DNA of 64,000 nucleotides from Toxonevra muliebris (taxonomy: Eukaryota > Arthropoda > Insecta > Diptera > Pallopteridae), in assembly GCA_963691655.1 (NCBI GenBank), contig OY829328.1:77132400-77196399 (forward strand), written 5' to 3'. The position numbers were made by a program, and so were the translations under genes. A model generated the notes under the pieces. That model did no database searches. It was given only the letters and a program-made list of their open reading frames with translations, and was not told the DNA's origin. Shown in pieces: positions 54,071 through 64,000 of the stretch (position 1 is its first letter; each line of letters opens with the position of its first letter).

Positions 54071-54693
54071 GGGGCACCCCTAGTTGTAACTTTCAAAAAC
54101 ACGATTTTTTTTGTTTTGTATTTTCTTTAAGTATATTTTTTCAAAAATGAGTCTACAAATTTTTAACTGATACGATAAAAATTGATGACTCTTTGTGATT
54201 TCCAAAAAAAAAAATGGTCTCCATATCAAAGTAAGTTGAAACTTTAAAAGCGTTTTGCTCAAGTCGGTAAGCACTATCTTTAAACCGATTGCTTTAAATT
54301 TAGTATGTTTTTCAATATATAATAATCTAGTCATTAATTGAAGGATTTTTATTGTTATGCAAAACTGAAAAACCTTCGTTTTTTTAGTGAAATCGAGCTG
54401 TTAACTTTGACCGGTCGCCATTTTGTTGAATACTCGTATGTATATTTTTTCAAATCCTTCAATTAAACACTAGATAATCTTATAATAATAGTAAATCATC
54501 GCAAAACACGTTTTCCAGCAAGGAATCGAATTGATAAAAAATTTTGAAATATATTTTAATATAAATGAGTTAAAGTTAGGTTCAATACATGTACTTTTAG
54601 ATAATGAATAGTTTTTATAAAATCTTTAGTGTTTTACTTTGGGAAAATTCTTGAAAAAGGCATATTTTTTCGCGCCACAACTGGGGGTACCCC
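54071..54693. mobile_element. Inverted-repeat element with internal palindromic arms
   Basis: The ends GGGGCACCCCTAGTTGT and the complementary GGGGTACCCCCAGTTGT are 15/17 alike. Inside, AATCTAGTCATTAATTGAAGG (about 54326) is mirrored by the complement of 54452-54478. The 623 bp are non-coding (a CGGTCGCCATTTTG block is near the centre). Possibly a MITE or foldback element; no target duplication was identified. Confidence 0.45.
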
Positions 54694-55290
54694 TTTAAAT
54701 TATGCCTCATGTAAACTCAGTCTTTGTATTATGATTTATGTTTTATTTCCCTATAAGAGGACCTAGTCCGACAGTTTTATGCTCAATACAAACGACGAAG
54801 GGAAATGATGATTCAAAAGTTGCGGGAAGTGAGGAGAAGAACGGGCTTAGGTCTTTTCGTTCATTCAAAAAGTTTCCCAATTCAAAAACAACAATCATAA
54901 TGTATGGGATATTTGCCAGCAAGGACGAATTTCAGGGATAAGACCTCCCTTGTATCCACAAGTGAGTACCAACATGAGTAAATATTTTGGCTTTCATTTT
55001 CGTTTCATTTCAGATATATGAACATTTTTTTTTAGTGATTAATGCGTTCATTAATCAAAGAGAAATGAAAATTTTATGCATAAAATTTGTATAGTAGGTG
55101 GGCGTGGCAGTTAGTGGATTCGGCTCTTATTACCTGTATTTGCTAATTTTACTAATATGTCGCTAAGCATTCATAAAAATTTCAAATTTTTTCCAGCTAG
55201 AATCACCATTTGTCTCATTGTGCAGTGCGCACTGTAGTAGAAACTTTCAGCTTTTCTCGTAGATTCTAGAGAATTCACATCATGATGCGC
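54694..55290. other. Non-coding stretch
   Basis: A 67-codon frame at 54738-54941 has mixed composition, but I cannot assign it. A GTGGGCGTGGCAG word at 55100 echoes the array at 29.3 kb. Nothing else is recognised. Confidence 0.35.
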
Positions 55291-55960
55291 TATAGCGTGT
55301 ACAATCTTCTTGATGCTCCCTTCTTGTATCTATTCCATTCTTACTACTTCTCTTTGGACTTCACTATTTTGCTATACCATACTCATTGATTGCCTTCTGT
55401 GTTCTTTACTTCCCTCTTGGCCTCACTGCTTTTCTATCATACTTACTGCTTGTTTTTTAAACCCCACCACTGCACTGCTGTATTCACTTATTTTCTATCG
55501 TTCTCACTACTGCCCTTCTGTCCCCACCAAAGCACTGCTGTATTCGCTGCTTTTCTATCATTTTCACTGTTGGCCTCACGTCTTCTGTTTTTCCCTCCCA
55601 TGGTAAGTATATGCCTTCCGTTTACATCACTCCCCTCTCATTGTTACTGCTTCCCAACATGTCTTCGTTGCTTCTTTGGTATGTGTTCAATGTCTTCCCC
55701 CGTCTCTGCACTATGTTCCTTTTGTCATTGCTACTTCTCTCTCGGCTTTACTGTTTTCCAACACGTCTCATTTGCGCTTTTGCTGTGTTCAATGCTTTCT
55801 CTCGTCCCCACTGCTTCCGTCTTAACTACTTCCTTTCGTATTCCCACTACTTCTCTCCCGTATTATATTCATATTTTTCTCGCTATTCCCCTTCTCTCTG
55901 CACTACTCCCCTTTGTATTTATGCTTTTTACCACTCAACTACATACATATGCACACTACA
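55291..55960 (+). repeat. Pyrimidine-rich degenerate repeat island
   Basis: The plus strand is dominated by C and T, with loosely repeated words such as CACTGCTGTATTC, GCTTTTCTATCATTTTCACT, CACTACTTCTCTC and TACTTCCCTCTTGGCCTCAC. Overlapping open frames of 100-200 codons in different phases encode Ser/Leu/Phe/Cys-rich text with no domain; they follow from the scarcity of A and G and so of stop codons. It is a strand-asymmetric low-complexity repeat, probably not coding. Confidence 0.6.
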
Positions 55961-58180
55961 ATGTGAAACAACACAACATTTTTTTGAAATAAATTCTTCA
56001 ACAATATTTCGCGGTTTTCATAAGTTTTTACTTCAGTCTCTGCTTGAATATTGTCGAGTGAACAACGTTTTAACTTGGAATTAAAAGATTAATAAATTTA
56101 TATATATATTTTTATTTTAATAAAGTTTTTCAAAAATCATCAGTTCCAATATGACTAGTAAGTATTTATTTGTTTTTTACTGTATGTTTTTTAAAACATC
56201 TTACATATAACTAAGTGAAAGTATAACATAACCTCAAAGTGCAAAAGTGGATTTTTAAAATAAATATCTGGAATATTTTAAACAATTTGGAAAATATTTT
56301 GAACATACTGTGTATGCTTCTAGGAATTTTGAGTTTTTTTAACTAATTAAAATCGGTATATATCTAAATTTCATAGTTTTTGGCTTGAATCCAAGTGAAA
56401 TGAAAAAAAAAAAAATCGTTTCTGTTTCTTTTATGCGGTAAATATGTCAACAAACTCGGCATTTTTTGATTTATTCAATTCTTTTTCGGTTTTTCATTAA
56501 ATCGTATTCGATTTCAAAATGAAATTCTTCAATCTGCATATTTGTTTGTTGTTGTTGCTTCGTTTTTAAGGTGTGGTGTGGGCAACTATTTACTAACAGC
56601 TATATAATTGTTTAAATAATTTAATTTTTTTTTTTAGTATTATTTTTGTATTGCATTCGCATGTAGTTAAATTATTTTAAACTTGAACTTAATTTAAATA
56701 GAAAAAACATAAAAAACAGCGTCATTAGCTTAGAAATTTAAATGAAAAGCTTCTTTGAAGTATAAGAAACATTATGTCATCTTTTCTTTATAAAAAACAA
56801 AACAAAAACAAAACTTGTTTTCTCAGCCATCAAAACATAAATTTCAAGTACCTAGTATATTTGTTTTCGTGCTGGAAATTCTTTAGTTTTGGTTTTTTTT
56901 TTTATCATCTTTCGTTTCTATTTTTTTAATGTTAGTTTTTTCTCTCTAACTAAAAATAATAATTATTAATTGCCCTGCCCGTTTGTCTTTTTAAAATTCT
57001 TTGAAAATAAATAACAAAAACAAAACAAAAAAAAAAAAAATTTTTAGGTTTGTTTTTTGTCGACGCTTTTGATTTTTTAAATATATATATTTTTTTCGTT
57101 TTTACATACCATGAATATTTAATTTATTTTTTTCTATTTATCTATTTATTGTTATTTTTAATTAAAATTTCATTAGAGACACATTTGAAAAAAGTGTACA
57201 CACTACTTTGAACTAAGGTTTATTAGTCACCATAAACTATCATAGAAATTCACTTTGAATAACATTTATTTTTATTGTTATTGTCATTGAATTTCTTTGT
57301 AAACATGTACATAAATAATATAAACTAATTATAAAATAAAATGATAAACATTTTCCTCAGTATATACAAAGTTCGTTTTGTAAATTTTCTGTCATAAAAA
57401 CAATCAATGAAAATTTACATTAACCACCTTTGTAAATAGTTACCTCATAAGTAGTAACATTCCTGTGTTGCACTCTAGTGGTAGATTTTAACATCCCTGT
57501 CTTGCCCTCCATCGGTTGAATTCGAAACTTAAGGCGAATTCAACGGTCATGTGTCAAACTCTCTTTTTTTGATTTTTTCTATATGAAGTTTTTGCGCTCT
57601 CAAGTACAAAAAGAGAGGGAGAGAGAGAGAAAGCAGTATGAAAGTTCGTCTTCTGTGACTGTATTGTCTATTTAAAGTTTTCGGAAGAAATTTTCTAAGA
57701 AGAAATTCTAAAAAATAAACCTAGTAGAATTCGAGTTATAATTCGGACTAATTTAACTAAATCCCTATAAGTGTATAGAAATCAATTAAAAGGAATTGAA
57801 GTTCATTCAGTAGATGAAAATTCGAATTTTGGTTTCCTTTAGGGCCACGTTCAAAAATCTACCAGTTTTTTAGTAAAAATTGTATTTCCACTGGTTATTT
57901 TTAAATCTACAGAGAATTGATACATATTATAGAATAGAATAAGGAGAAGGGGAGATAGATGTGGTATACAAAAATAATTATTCAAGTGATCTTTAGCCGC
58001 TATATTGCTCAATACCTGTCATAATTATCTTCTTTTTTTTAGCTTATAAACAAATCAACCTTTTGTTTTCTTAATCATGTGTGTAATTTTTAACCTTCAA
58101 AATTATCATAAACCGGTCATTAAACAGTAGAGAAGAAAGTTAACGATGCTACCATATTCTATAACATTTGGAATTTTTTT
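55961..58180. other. Non-coding AT-rich stretch
   Basis: Long T-runs and a TATATATATA tract near 56099. A GAGAGGGAGAGAGAGAGA patch lies at about 57614-57632 with CTCTCTTTTTTTG nearby, and could be a GAGA-type site. No gene. Confidence 0.4.
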
Positions 58181-58306
58181 ACATCTAATTTTCATCAATC
58201 TCAAAGAATTCCAATAAAATTTATTTATTTTATAATTTTTTTTACATCTAATTTTCATCAATCTCGAAGAATTCCAATAAAATTTAATTATTTTATAATT
58301 AGTTTT
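58181..58306 (+). repeat. 63-bp tandem duplication
   Basis: ACATCTAATTTTCATCAATC followed by AAGAATTCCAATAAAATTTA begins at 58181 and 58244, a period of 63 bp with few differences. The minus-strand frame here repeats accordingly. Confidence 0.75.
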
Positions 58307-59974
58307 CATTTACAATAAAGACTAGTTACCACAGTTAATAGATTTGTTTGGTAAAAATTTGAAAAATATTTGAATGATATTTTCTGAAAATTTATGTTCA
58401 TGTGGAATTATGATAATCTTCATTTGAGGCTTATTTTACACTTAAAAAAACGAATTTATGGATTTCTTTTGATTTCTTAAGTTCCATCAGAATTCAAATG
58501 AAGATAAGAAATTTTCTGCTCTTAAAAACAACAATATCCAAAGTTAAAATCAACATAGAAATTTACTCGTCTATCAGCTCTACATATTTATTTTTATTAT
58601 TTTTAACTCCCTAATTACTTCTGATGGCACATACTCTCGTTGAGTCCTTACATCAACTTTATACTAATTATACCATCATTTCTATTTATAGAACTAAAAA
58701 GAAAAATAATAGATTTTAATGCCAGATTTGAACAACAGATTTTTTCCAGTTACTCACAATTTTATTATCATCATGCAATTTTAATAAAATTCATTTATAA
58801 TGACACTAAAAGAACCAGACATGTGTTAAATTATCAGGTTAATATAAGTGAAATGAGTAGCTCCATTTCAATGTCAATTATAAACAACTAGGCACGAGTT
58901 TATTTATATATTTCAACTGACTTCTATTCTAATATAAATATATCTGAAGTTACTAGCTCTTTATCCCCATCCAATTTCAAATCACGTAAAATCGTTGCAA
59001 CTGAATTTCACTGTTAAATCACATTTGCTTAGCAACAGTTTCATAAAATCTGTTTTTAAGCGTGGCTTATGTTGCTTCAATGCATTTTAATATATATATA
59101 TATATTTTTTTTAAATAAATTTTGTTTACTTGAATTTATGGCGCTAACGCAAATAGAATACAAATTTAGAAAAATTAACTTTTTTTCTTTTATTTTATGC
59201 ATATGTACACAGTTAAAATTCCGATTCATTCCAAACTTGTTTTTTCTATTTATCTTGTTTGTTAACTTCTTTATTCAAACAGAAAAAGATAACAAAAAAT
59301 TAAAATATTAATATTATTGTACCAAAACCATAGAATCTAGAGATTTAAAATACTCTATTAGAAAGTTTATTTTTTGTGCGTATTAAATTTATTATTATTT
59401 TAAGATAATATTTGCTTGTGTAGAAAGACAAAACGAATATAATAATGGGGCTGCCTAATAAAACTAGTGGATCCAGAAATTGTGAAAGTTTGGGAGTCTT
59501 TTCGAGATTATTAAAAATATTTCAATTCAAGAGCAACTAGTTTAATGAACTTAGGAATACTTACGTAAGAAGATATCATTTAATGATTCTAGAGAACTTT
59601 TCTTGGCAAAATTGTGAACTATTGATTCACAAATGATGATGACATAAATTGAATTATTCCACCAGTGATGCAAAATTTACATCGTCCCAATTTTTGAATT
59701 TTCTAGGCTATACTATGAGTTTTAAGGGGAAAAAGAAACAGCATTAGACTCCTGGATGCTGATTTAGTCTTCACGATTTCTTTTGTGAACAATTAAAAAA
59801 TTACGTATTTAAGGGTTAAGGTTCTTGAGTTTATATAAAGTACTGTGGCATTAAACAGAGATGCCACAGAGTAGAAGCTGTGCTGACGATGAGTGAATCA
59901 TCTCAATATGTTTCATAACAAGGCCATATTTAAAGATATTTAAACTGCTATGAAATCTTAAGATAAACTCCATA
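58307..59974. other. Non-coding AT-rich stretch
   Basis: A TATATATATATATA tract lies near 59091. A TATTTAAGGGTTAAGG word at 59806 resembles a piggyBac-type end, but no partner end was seen. No gene supported. Confidence 0.35.
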
Positions 59975-61260
59975 ACAAAAACAGCTGGTTAAATAAATGC
60001 GAAATATTTCGCAATATATAGCCAAATTACTGCTCTGTTCTCTTTCTCGTGTCATACTCTCAACATGAGTCTGAAGAGAAGTCTGCAACACTTTTTTCAC
60101 GCAGCAGTGAAAAGAGGCAGAAAATATATGTTTCACTCAAATTTCTCTGTACGCATTAATTTTTTTGCATACTTCAAGATTTTTTTTGCATACTTCAAGG
60201 CTTTTTTTTTGTCTCGCAACATTTGCCCTTGAAATGCCAAATTGCACTGTAAAAATAATGCATGTTGCCAATGAAATCTCACGCAAACGAACAGATTACT
60301 AGGCTTTGGCTTTGAAAAGATTTGATTGGATGTATTCTTTAAGTACTACCTACTAATTGAATATGAAACAGATTTGGTTCTCTCTCGTGAAATATACTCA
60401 ACATGAGTCTGAAGAGAAGTCTGCAACATTTTTTCATGCAAATTTAATTTACATAGTCTCCTAAATAACTATCAAGAACTGATCGAATGGGGACCGTTCA
60501 GAAAAAATGACACCTAGAATCATTTTCTCACAAACACACATACACTCTCATGTACTAGACTTTCAAATAACGAACTGTTATGCAGACTAGCTACAATGGG
60601 AAAAAACAACAACATAAATGTATAGTATCTCTATTCAACATGAGTCTGAAGGGAAGTCTGCAACATTTTTTAATCCAAACAGAAGACATTTGTTTTGCTC
60701 AAATTTCTCAGCACGTATTTAAACTTTTGCATACTTCAAGGGGTTTTTAAATAACTTTGTCTCTTGAAATGTCAAATAGCATCCCAAAAATATATGTATA
60801 TGTATGTTGCCAACGAAACTTCACGCAACCGAACAGAGAACTAGTCTTTATCATTGAAAACATTTGAATGGATCTATTCTAATATTACTATTAATTGAAT
60901 ATGAACCGTACTTTTCACTCTGTTACTATTTATATACATTTATAAAAATCTTTTGATCGAAAAGCAGGGCATTCTGTTCAAGTTCACGTGAAATTGCACT
61001 ATAAACTTCATATAAAAGAAAACAGCTAGTCAAATAATTGCGAAATATTTCGCTATGAAACCTTGTGAAACACTCTCAACATAAGTCTGAAGGGGGAAGT
61101 CTGCAACATTTTTTAATCCAAACAGAAAACATTTGTTTTGCTCAAATTTCTCAGTACGTATTTAAACTTTTGCATACTTCAAGGGGCTTTTAAGGAACTT
61201 TGTTTTGGAACATTTACTCTTGAAATGTTAAATTTTATTGCAAAATTAATGCTGATATAG
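59975..61260 (+). repeat. Local family of long diverged direct repeats
   Basis: A unit of about 300-350 bp recurs at about 59975-60360, 60385-60440 joined with 60640-60920, and 61010-61260. Shared landmarks are GCGAAATATTTCGC, ACATGAGTCTGAAGAGAAGT, CTGCAACATTTTTT, CTCAAATTTCTC, TTTTGCATACTTCAAG and CTTGAAATG. The middle unit is split by the dispersed repeat at 60457-60645. No coding frame. Confidence 0.65.
60495..60645 (+). repeat. Dispersed repeat, partner of 48195-48365
   Basis: Near-identical to the copy 12 kb upstream (GGGGACCGTTCAGAAAAAAT, TCATGTACTAGACTTTCAAA, GCAGACTAGCTACAATGG). It sits inside a unit of the 60-kb repeat family, so it inserted after that duplication. The inverted CATAGTCTCCTAAATAACTA at 60457 may be its left end. 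Confidence 0.7.
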
Positions 61261-62790
61261 AAACACACATGTTTCTCTTGCTTTTGTATGGATTTCGGCC
61301 CTAAGATCATTAGGGGTTAGGAAAATGCAGCAGAAAATGCAGAATTAGCAAGAAATATATCAATCATGGTTTTCTCCTGGCTTCCCCCCCCCCTCCCCCT
61401 CCAACTCTCCACTCCACTTGAGAAACGTTAATACGAATCAATTCTTTAATTACTTAAGTAGAACCCATAAAACGAAGATGGAGTTAACTCTTTAGTCTTG
61501 CTGTTTTACACAAGGAAATTAGTTGCTTGTGACTGTCAAATTGTGTTGGAAAGAGGGAATGAGATGAAAGGGGTATTCCCTCTTCCCGCCCATCTTACCA
61601 AGATAGCATAGGAATATTTTCTGTTTGAATTCACACCACGAATATAAACAAAACTTATTAAAATCAAAGTTTTTTATAGTTTCAAGTATTTTATTACTTG
61701 TGATGTGAATTTAAAAACTCTATGCTCAAACGGTCCCCTTCAATGGCGTCATCTGTCGGAGCACAATAATAATTCTCCCTTTCTTGTATTTATGATACCC
61801 AAAACTCGAATGAAGTAAACAAAAAAATTTAGCCCTGACCCTTATAATATAGTATGTAGATTGTAATGGTATATTCGTGAATATTATAAACGAACTTATC
61901 ATTAATAAAAATTTTAGGGGAATAGAGAGGATTGGGGTGATTCTTCCCCTTACTTATCTGCAACAAAAACAAAAAAAAAAGCAAGGAAAAAAAAAACATG
62001 AAGATTCTGCTCTGAATTAATTCTAAACGAATTGAGTTTCTTTATTTAATTTGGTTTTCGTTTTTTTCTGTACTTACATACTCTTCTATGACCTCAATAG
62101 GTCAGGCAGATGATTCATTGTATAGTGAAAAACAATAACAATAAATCAAATCAAAAACAATTTATAATAAAAAAAGTAAAATCGAAAAACAGACTAGAAA
62201 ATAAAATTGTGTACCTAAGCAAAGCAGCTGGCTATTCAATGTGTTTTTTTATAATTATAAATTTATATATTTAAATGTAGATTATATTTTTAAATTAAAA
62301 TTGAATGTTATTGGTATTAAAATTCATACCAGTCCTTTATATATGTACGCATGAGTACTTGAAGTTTTATTTTGGCAACAAACTAAGCTAACAATAAAAT
62401 AACAATAACAAGAAAGAAAAAAAAATAAGAATAAGAGCTAAACCAAATCAACAACAATTTTTTGGTAGCAAGAAGTATAATTCCAATTGCGTTTTTATAT
62501 ACATACATACATACGTTAGAATATGAAATCGATTCGAAAATCAAGTAGCGCAATTTTTTATTTTTTTTTTAATATTATTTTTCAGTTTGGCTTGATTTTA
62601 CTTTGAGGTTTATAGTATGTCTGTATGTGCCTAATGATGTCATTTTTATTTAACGCGCTGTTAGCTTTCTCTTCTATTCACACCCGCCCGCCATTTATTC
62701 ATCCATATGGCATAATAAATATGTATGTATGTGTATAGTATAATTCTAATTCTATTCGCGTTTAATAGTATTCAAGTTTGGACGTTCCCA
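61261..62790. other. Non-coding stretch with a C-tract
   Basis: A long C-run with CCTCCCCCTCC lies near 61384-61402; CATACATACATACG near 62500. No gene, element end or array identified. Confidence 0.4.
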
Positions 62791-62945
62791 CGTACAGTCA
62801 AACATTCAGTCAGTCAAACACATTCAGCTAGTCAAACACAATCAGCCAGTGACAGTTTGACTTAGTCAGTCAAACTTTCTGTCAGTTAAACTCTTTGTCA
62901 GTCTCACACTGAGTCAGTCAAACAGTCAATTAGTTATTCAATCTG
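62790..62945 (+). repeat. GTCAGTCAAAC-type short tandem repeat
   Basis: Variants of CAGTCAAACATTCAGTCAGT repeat about a dozen times with drifting spacing: GTCAAACAC, GTCAGTCAAACTTTC, GTCAGTTAAAC, GTCAGTCAAACAG. A CTCTCTCTCTCT tract follows at 62955. Minisatellite-like. Confidence 0.75.
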
Positions 62946-63144
62946 TCATTCTCTTTCTCTCTCTCTCTTTTAGTAATTTATAACTTGTAAATTCTCATTT
63001 TTTGCGTTCTTTATTTCTACATTATATTTAATATCTGAATTGGAATATTTTTATTTGAGAATTTGTATTTGTTACCCTACCTACAAATTGTTTTGGTCAA
63101 TGACAATAACCTGTTTGTTGTTAGAAACTATTTAACAAATCTAA

Positions 63145-63205
63145 ATCTTTCTCTCTCTCGGTTTTCGATATCCCCCTTTATTTGTCTCTCTCTCTCTCTG
63201 TTCTT
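63145..63205 (+). repeat. CT microsatellite
   Basis: Two CTCTCTCTCTCTC runs flank GGTTTTCGATATCCCCC. Simple repeat only. Confidence 0.8.
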
Positions 63206-63682
63206 TAACACTTTTACATGCAAATTGAAAAAAGTTCTAGATTCTAGCGTTTAGAATTTGTTTTATTGACGCAAGTTAAGTAAATAAAAAATTAGTAAAA
63301 TCTCATTGTTACTTAACTGTCAAAGCCTTAGTTTATATTGTGTGTATGTATGTGTGCGCTTGTAACGGTTCATTTGTTGTTTGAATTTGAAATTTTCATA
63401 ATCCCCCTCACAACGGAATTATAAGGTAAAACAACAATTCCTATCAGTTTTACAGTTGCACATCTTCATATACACTATGGTGCATAACTATAGCCCCACC
63501 TTTAATTCAATACATCCACTGGTTCTAAAAGGTTGCAGAATAAATTCAATAAATTTTTATGAAAGACCAAATACCAAAAAAAAGTTGCTTCAAAATTATT
63601 TTAGAAATATTTGCGGATGTACATAAAATTCAAAATATGTTTTTTTTACCACAGAGTTGTAATTCTAAAGTGGCACACTCAC

Positions 63683-63900
63683 TTTTTTTTTTTTTTTTTT
63701 TTTTTAATTCACTTCTTTATCTGAGAATCGAAACCGTTGAGAACTGGTCCTTCGAGCATTTAAGTAGTAAATCAAGGAAGTGACTCATTTAATTAGAACA
63801 ATCCATTTGGAGTTTTTTTTTAAGAATTTAACCCCATCTGGGAATCGAACCTGAGGCAGCTGGAACTCCATACTCCTTTGAACTAAAATTAAATCTCAGT
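63683..63900 (-). mobile_element. Two adjacent tRNA-derived SINE-like fragments
   Basis: On the minus strand CCTCAGGTTCGATTCCCAGA at about 63858-63839 contains a B-box/T-loop consensus and is followed by an A-run. Further on, CAACGGTTTCGATTCTCAGA (about 63743-63724) is a second, weaker tRNA-like head ending in A23-24 (63707-63684 on the plus strand as T). Two heads with poly-A tails in tandem suggest two retroposed SINE copies. They do not fold as functional tRNAs by eye. Confidence 0.45.
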
Positions 63901-64000
63901 ATTGCTGCTGCATAGCAACATTAGAATAGAAGTGCCGTAACTTCTAAAACATAGGTTTGAGATAATTGCATTTCAGACATAATAATAGTGAGATGTTTCA

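Noticed and set aside
55390..55992. 200-codon Ser/Leu/Phe/Cys-rich frame
   Set aside because: Two overlapping frames are equally open because the strand is poor in A and G; no domain, start context or splice signals support it.
63683..63900. Functional tRNA genes on the minus strand
   Set aside because: B-box-like words are present, but poly-A tails follow and the cloverleaf does not form by eye.

Overview
The window looks like a piece of a higher (schizophoran) fly genome. It is strongly AT-rich, full of homopolymer and CAA/GTT runs, and crowded with Tc1/mariner-superfamily DNA transposons, short inverted-repeat elements and broken non-LTR retrotransposons. Its one clearly recognisable host gene has introns and is the insect phospholipase D gene (Pld). 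There is no sign of prokaryotic or viral gene organisation.

Pld runs on the minus strand and leaves the window at its left edge. Three coding exons can be joined in frame: a short ATG exon (20144-20075), a long exon (1621-997) and a third exon (919-451) that completes most of the PX domain. They give about 388 N-terminal residues: a variable acidic leader followed by the phosphoinositide-binding PX domain. The PH and HKD catalytic domains would lie beyond position 1. The intron between the first two coding exons is about 18.4 kb. Most of the rest of the window is probably Pld 5' intronic or upstream DNA. Four patches richer in GC, with GAGA- or CG-containing runs and A-rich leader-like sequence (about 14.9, 26.96, 32.4 and 39.4 kb), are possible alternative promoters or 5' UTR exons on the same strand. 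That reading is inference.

Region by region. 0-20 kb: Pld exons and the big intron, holding non-LTR 3' tails, several MITE-like inverted-repeat elements, a mellifera-like mariner (5.8-7.0 kb), a decayed IS630/Tc1-type transposase (9.4-10.1 kb), and a mauritiana-like mariner nested in a LINE remnant (17.4-19.2 kb). 20-27 kb: T-rich plus strand with the Pld ATG exon, a possible plus-strand terminal exon, two related small hydrophobic ORFs, a nested hairpin element, maT copy A, and a foldback element with arms of about 120 bp. 27.5-29.8 kb: two tandem arrays with periods of 144 and 142 bp. 30-36.5 kb: LINE fragments and piggyBac-like non-autonomous elements marked by 16-bp palindromes. 37-51 kb: maT copies B, C and D, a TTAA-flanked piggyBac-type MITE, a DD37E transposon interrupted by maT copy C, and a degenerate short tandem repeat interrupted by maT copy D. 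52-64 kb: sparse DNA with a hAT-like end, an inverted-repeat element, a pyrimidine-rich repeat island, a local repeat family at 60-61 kb and tRNA-derived SINE-like pieces.

The four maT (DD37D) copies are nearly identical, so they are young, yet each has a broken transposase frame. Three share the same frame break, and their indels and nonsense changes do not fit one simple tree, which suggests exchange between copies. No intact transposase was found in any family, so mobility here must have depended on enzyme supplied from elsewhere. Apart from Pld, every coding claim is a pseudogene or a tentative small ORF. All calls were made by eye from motifs, without database searches.
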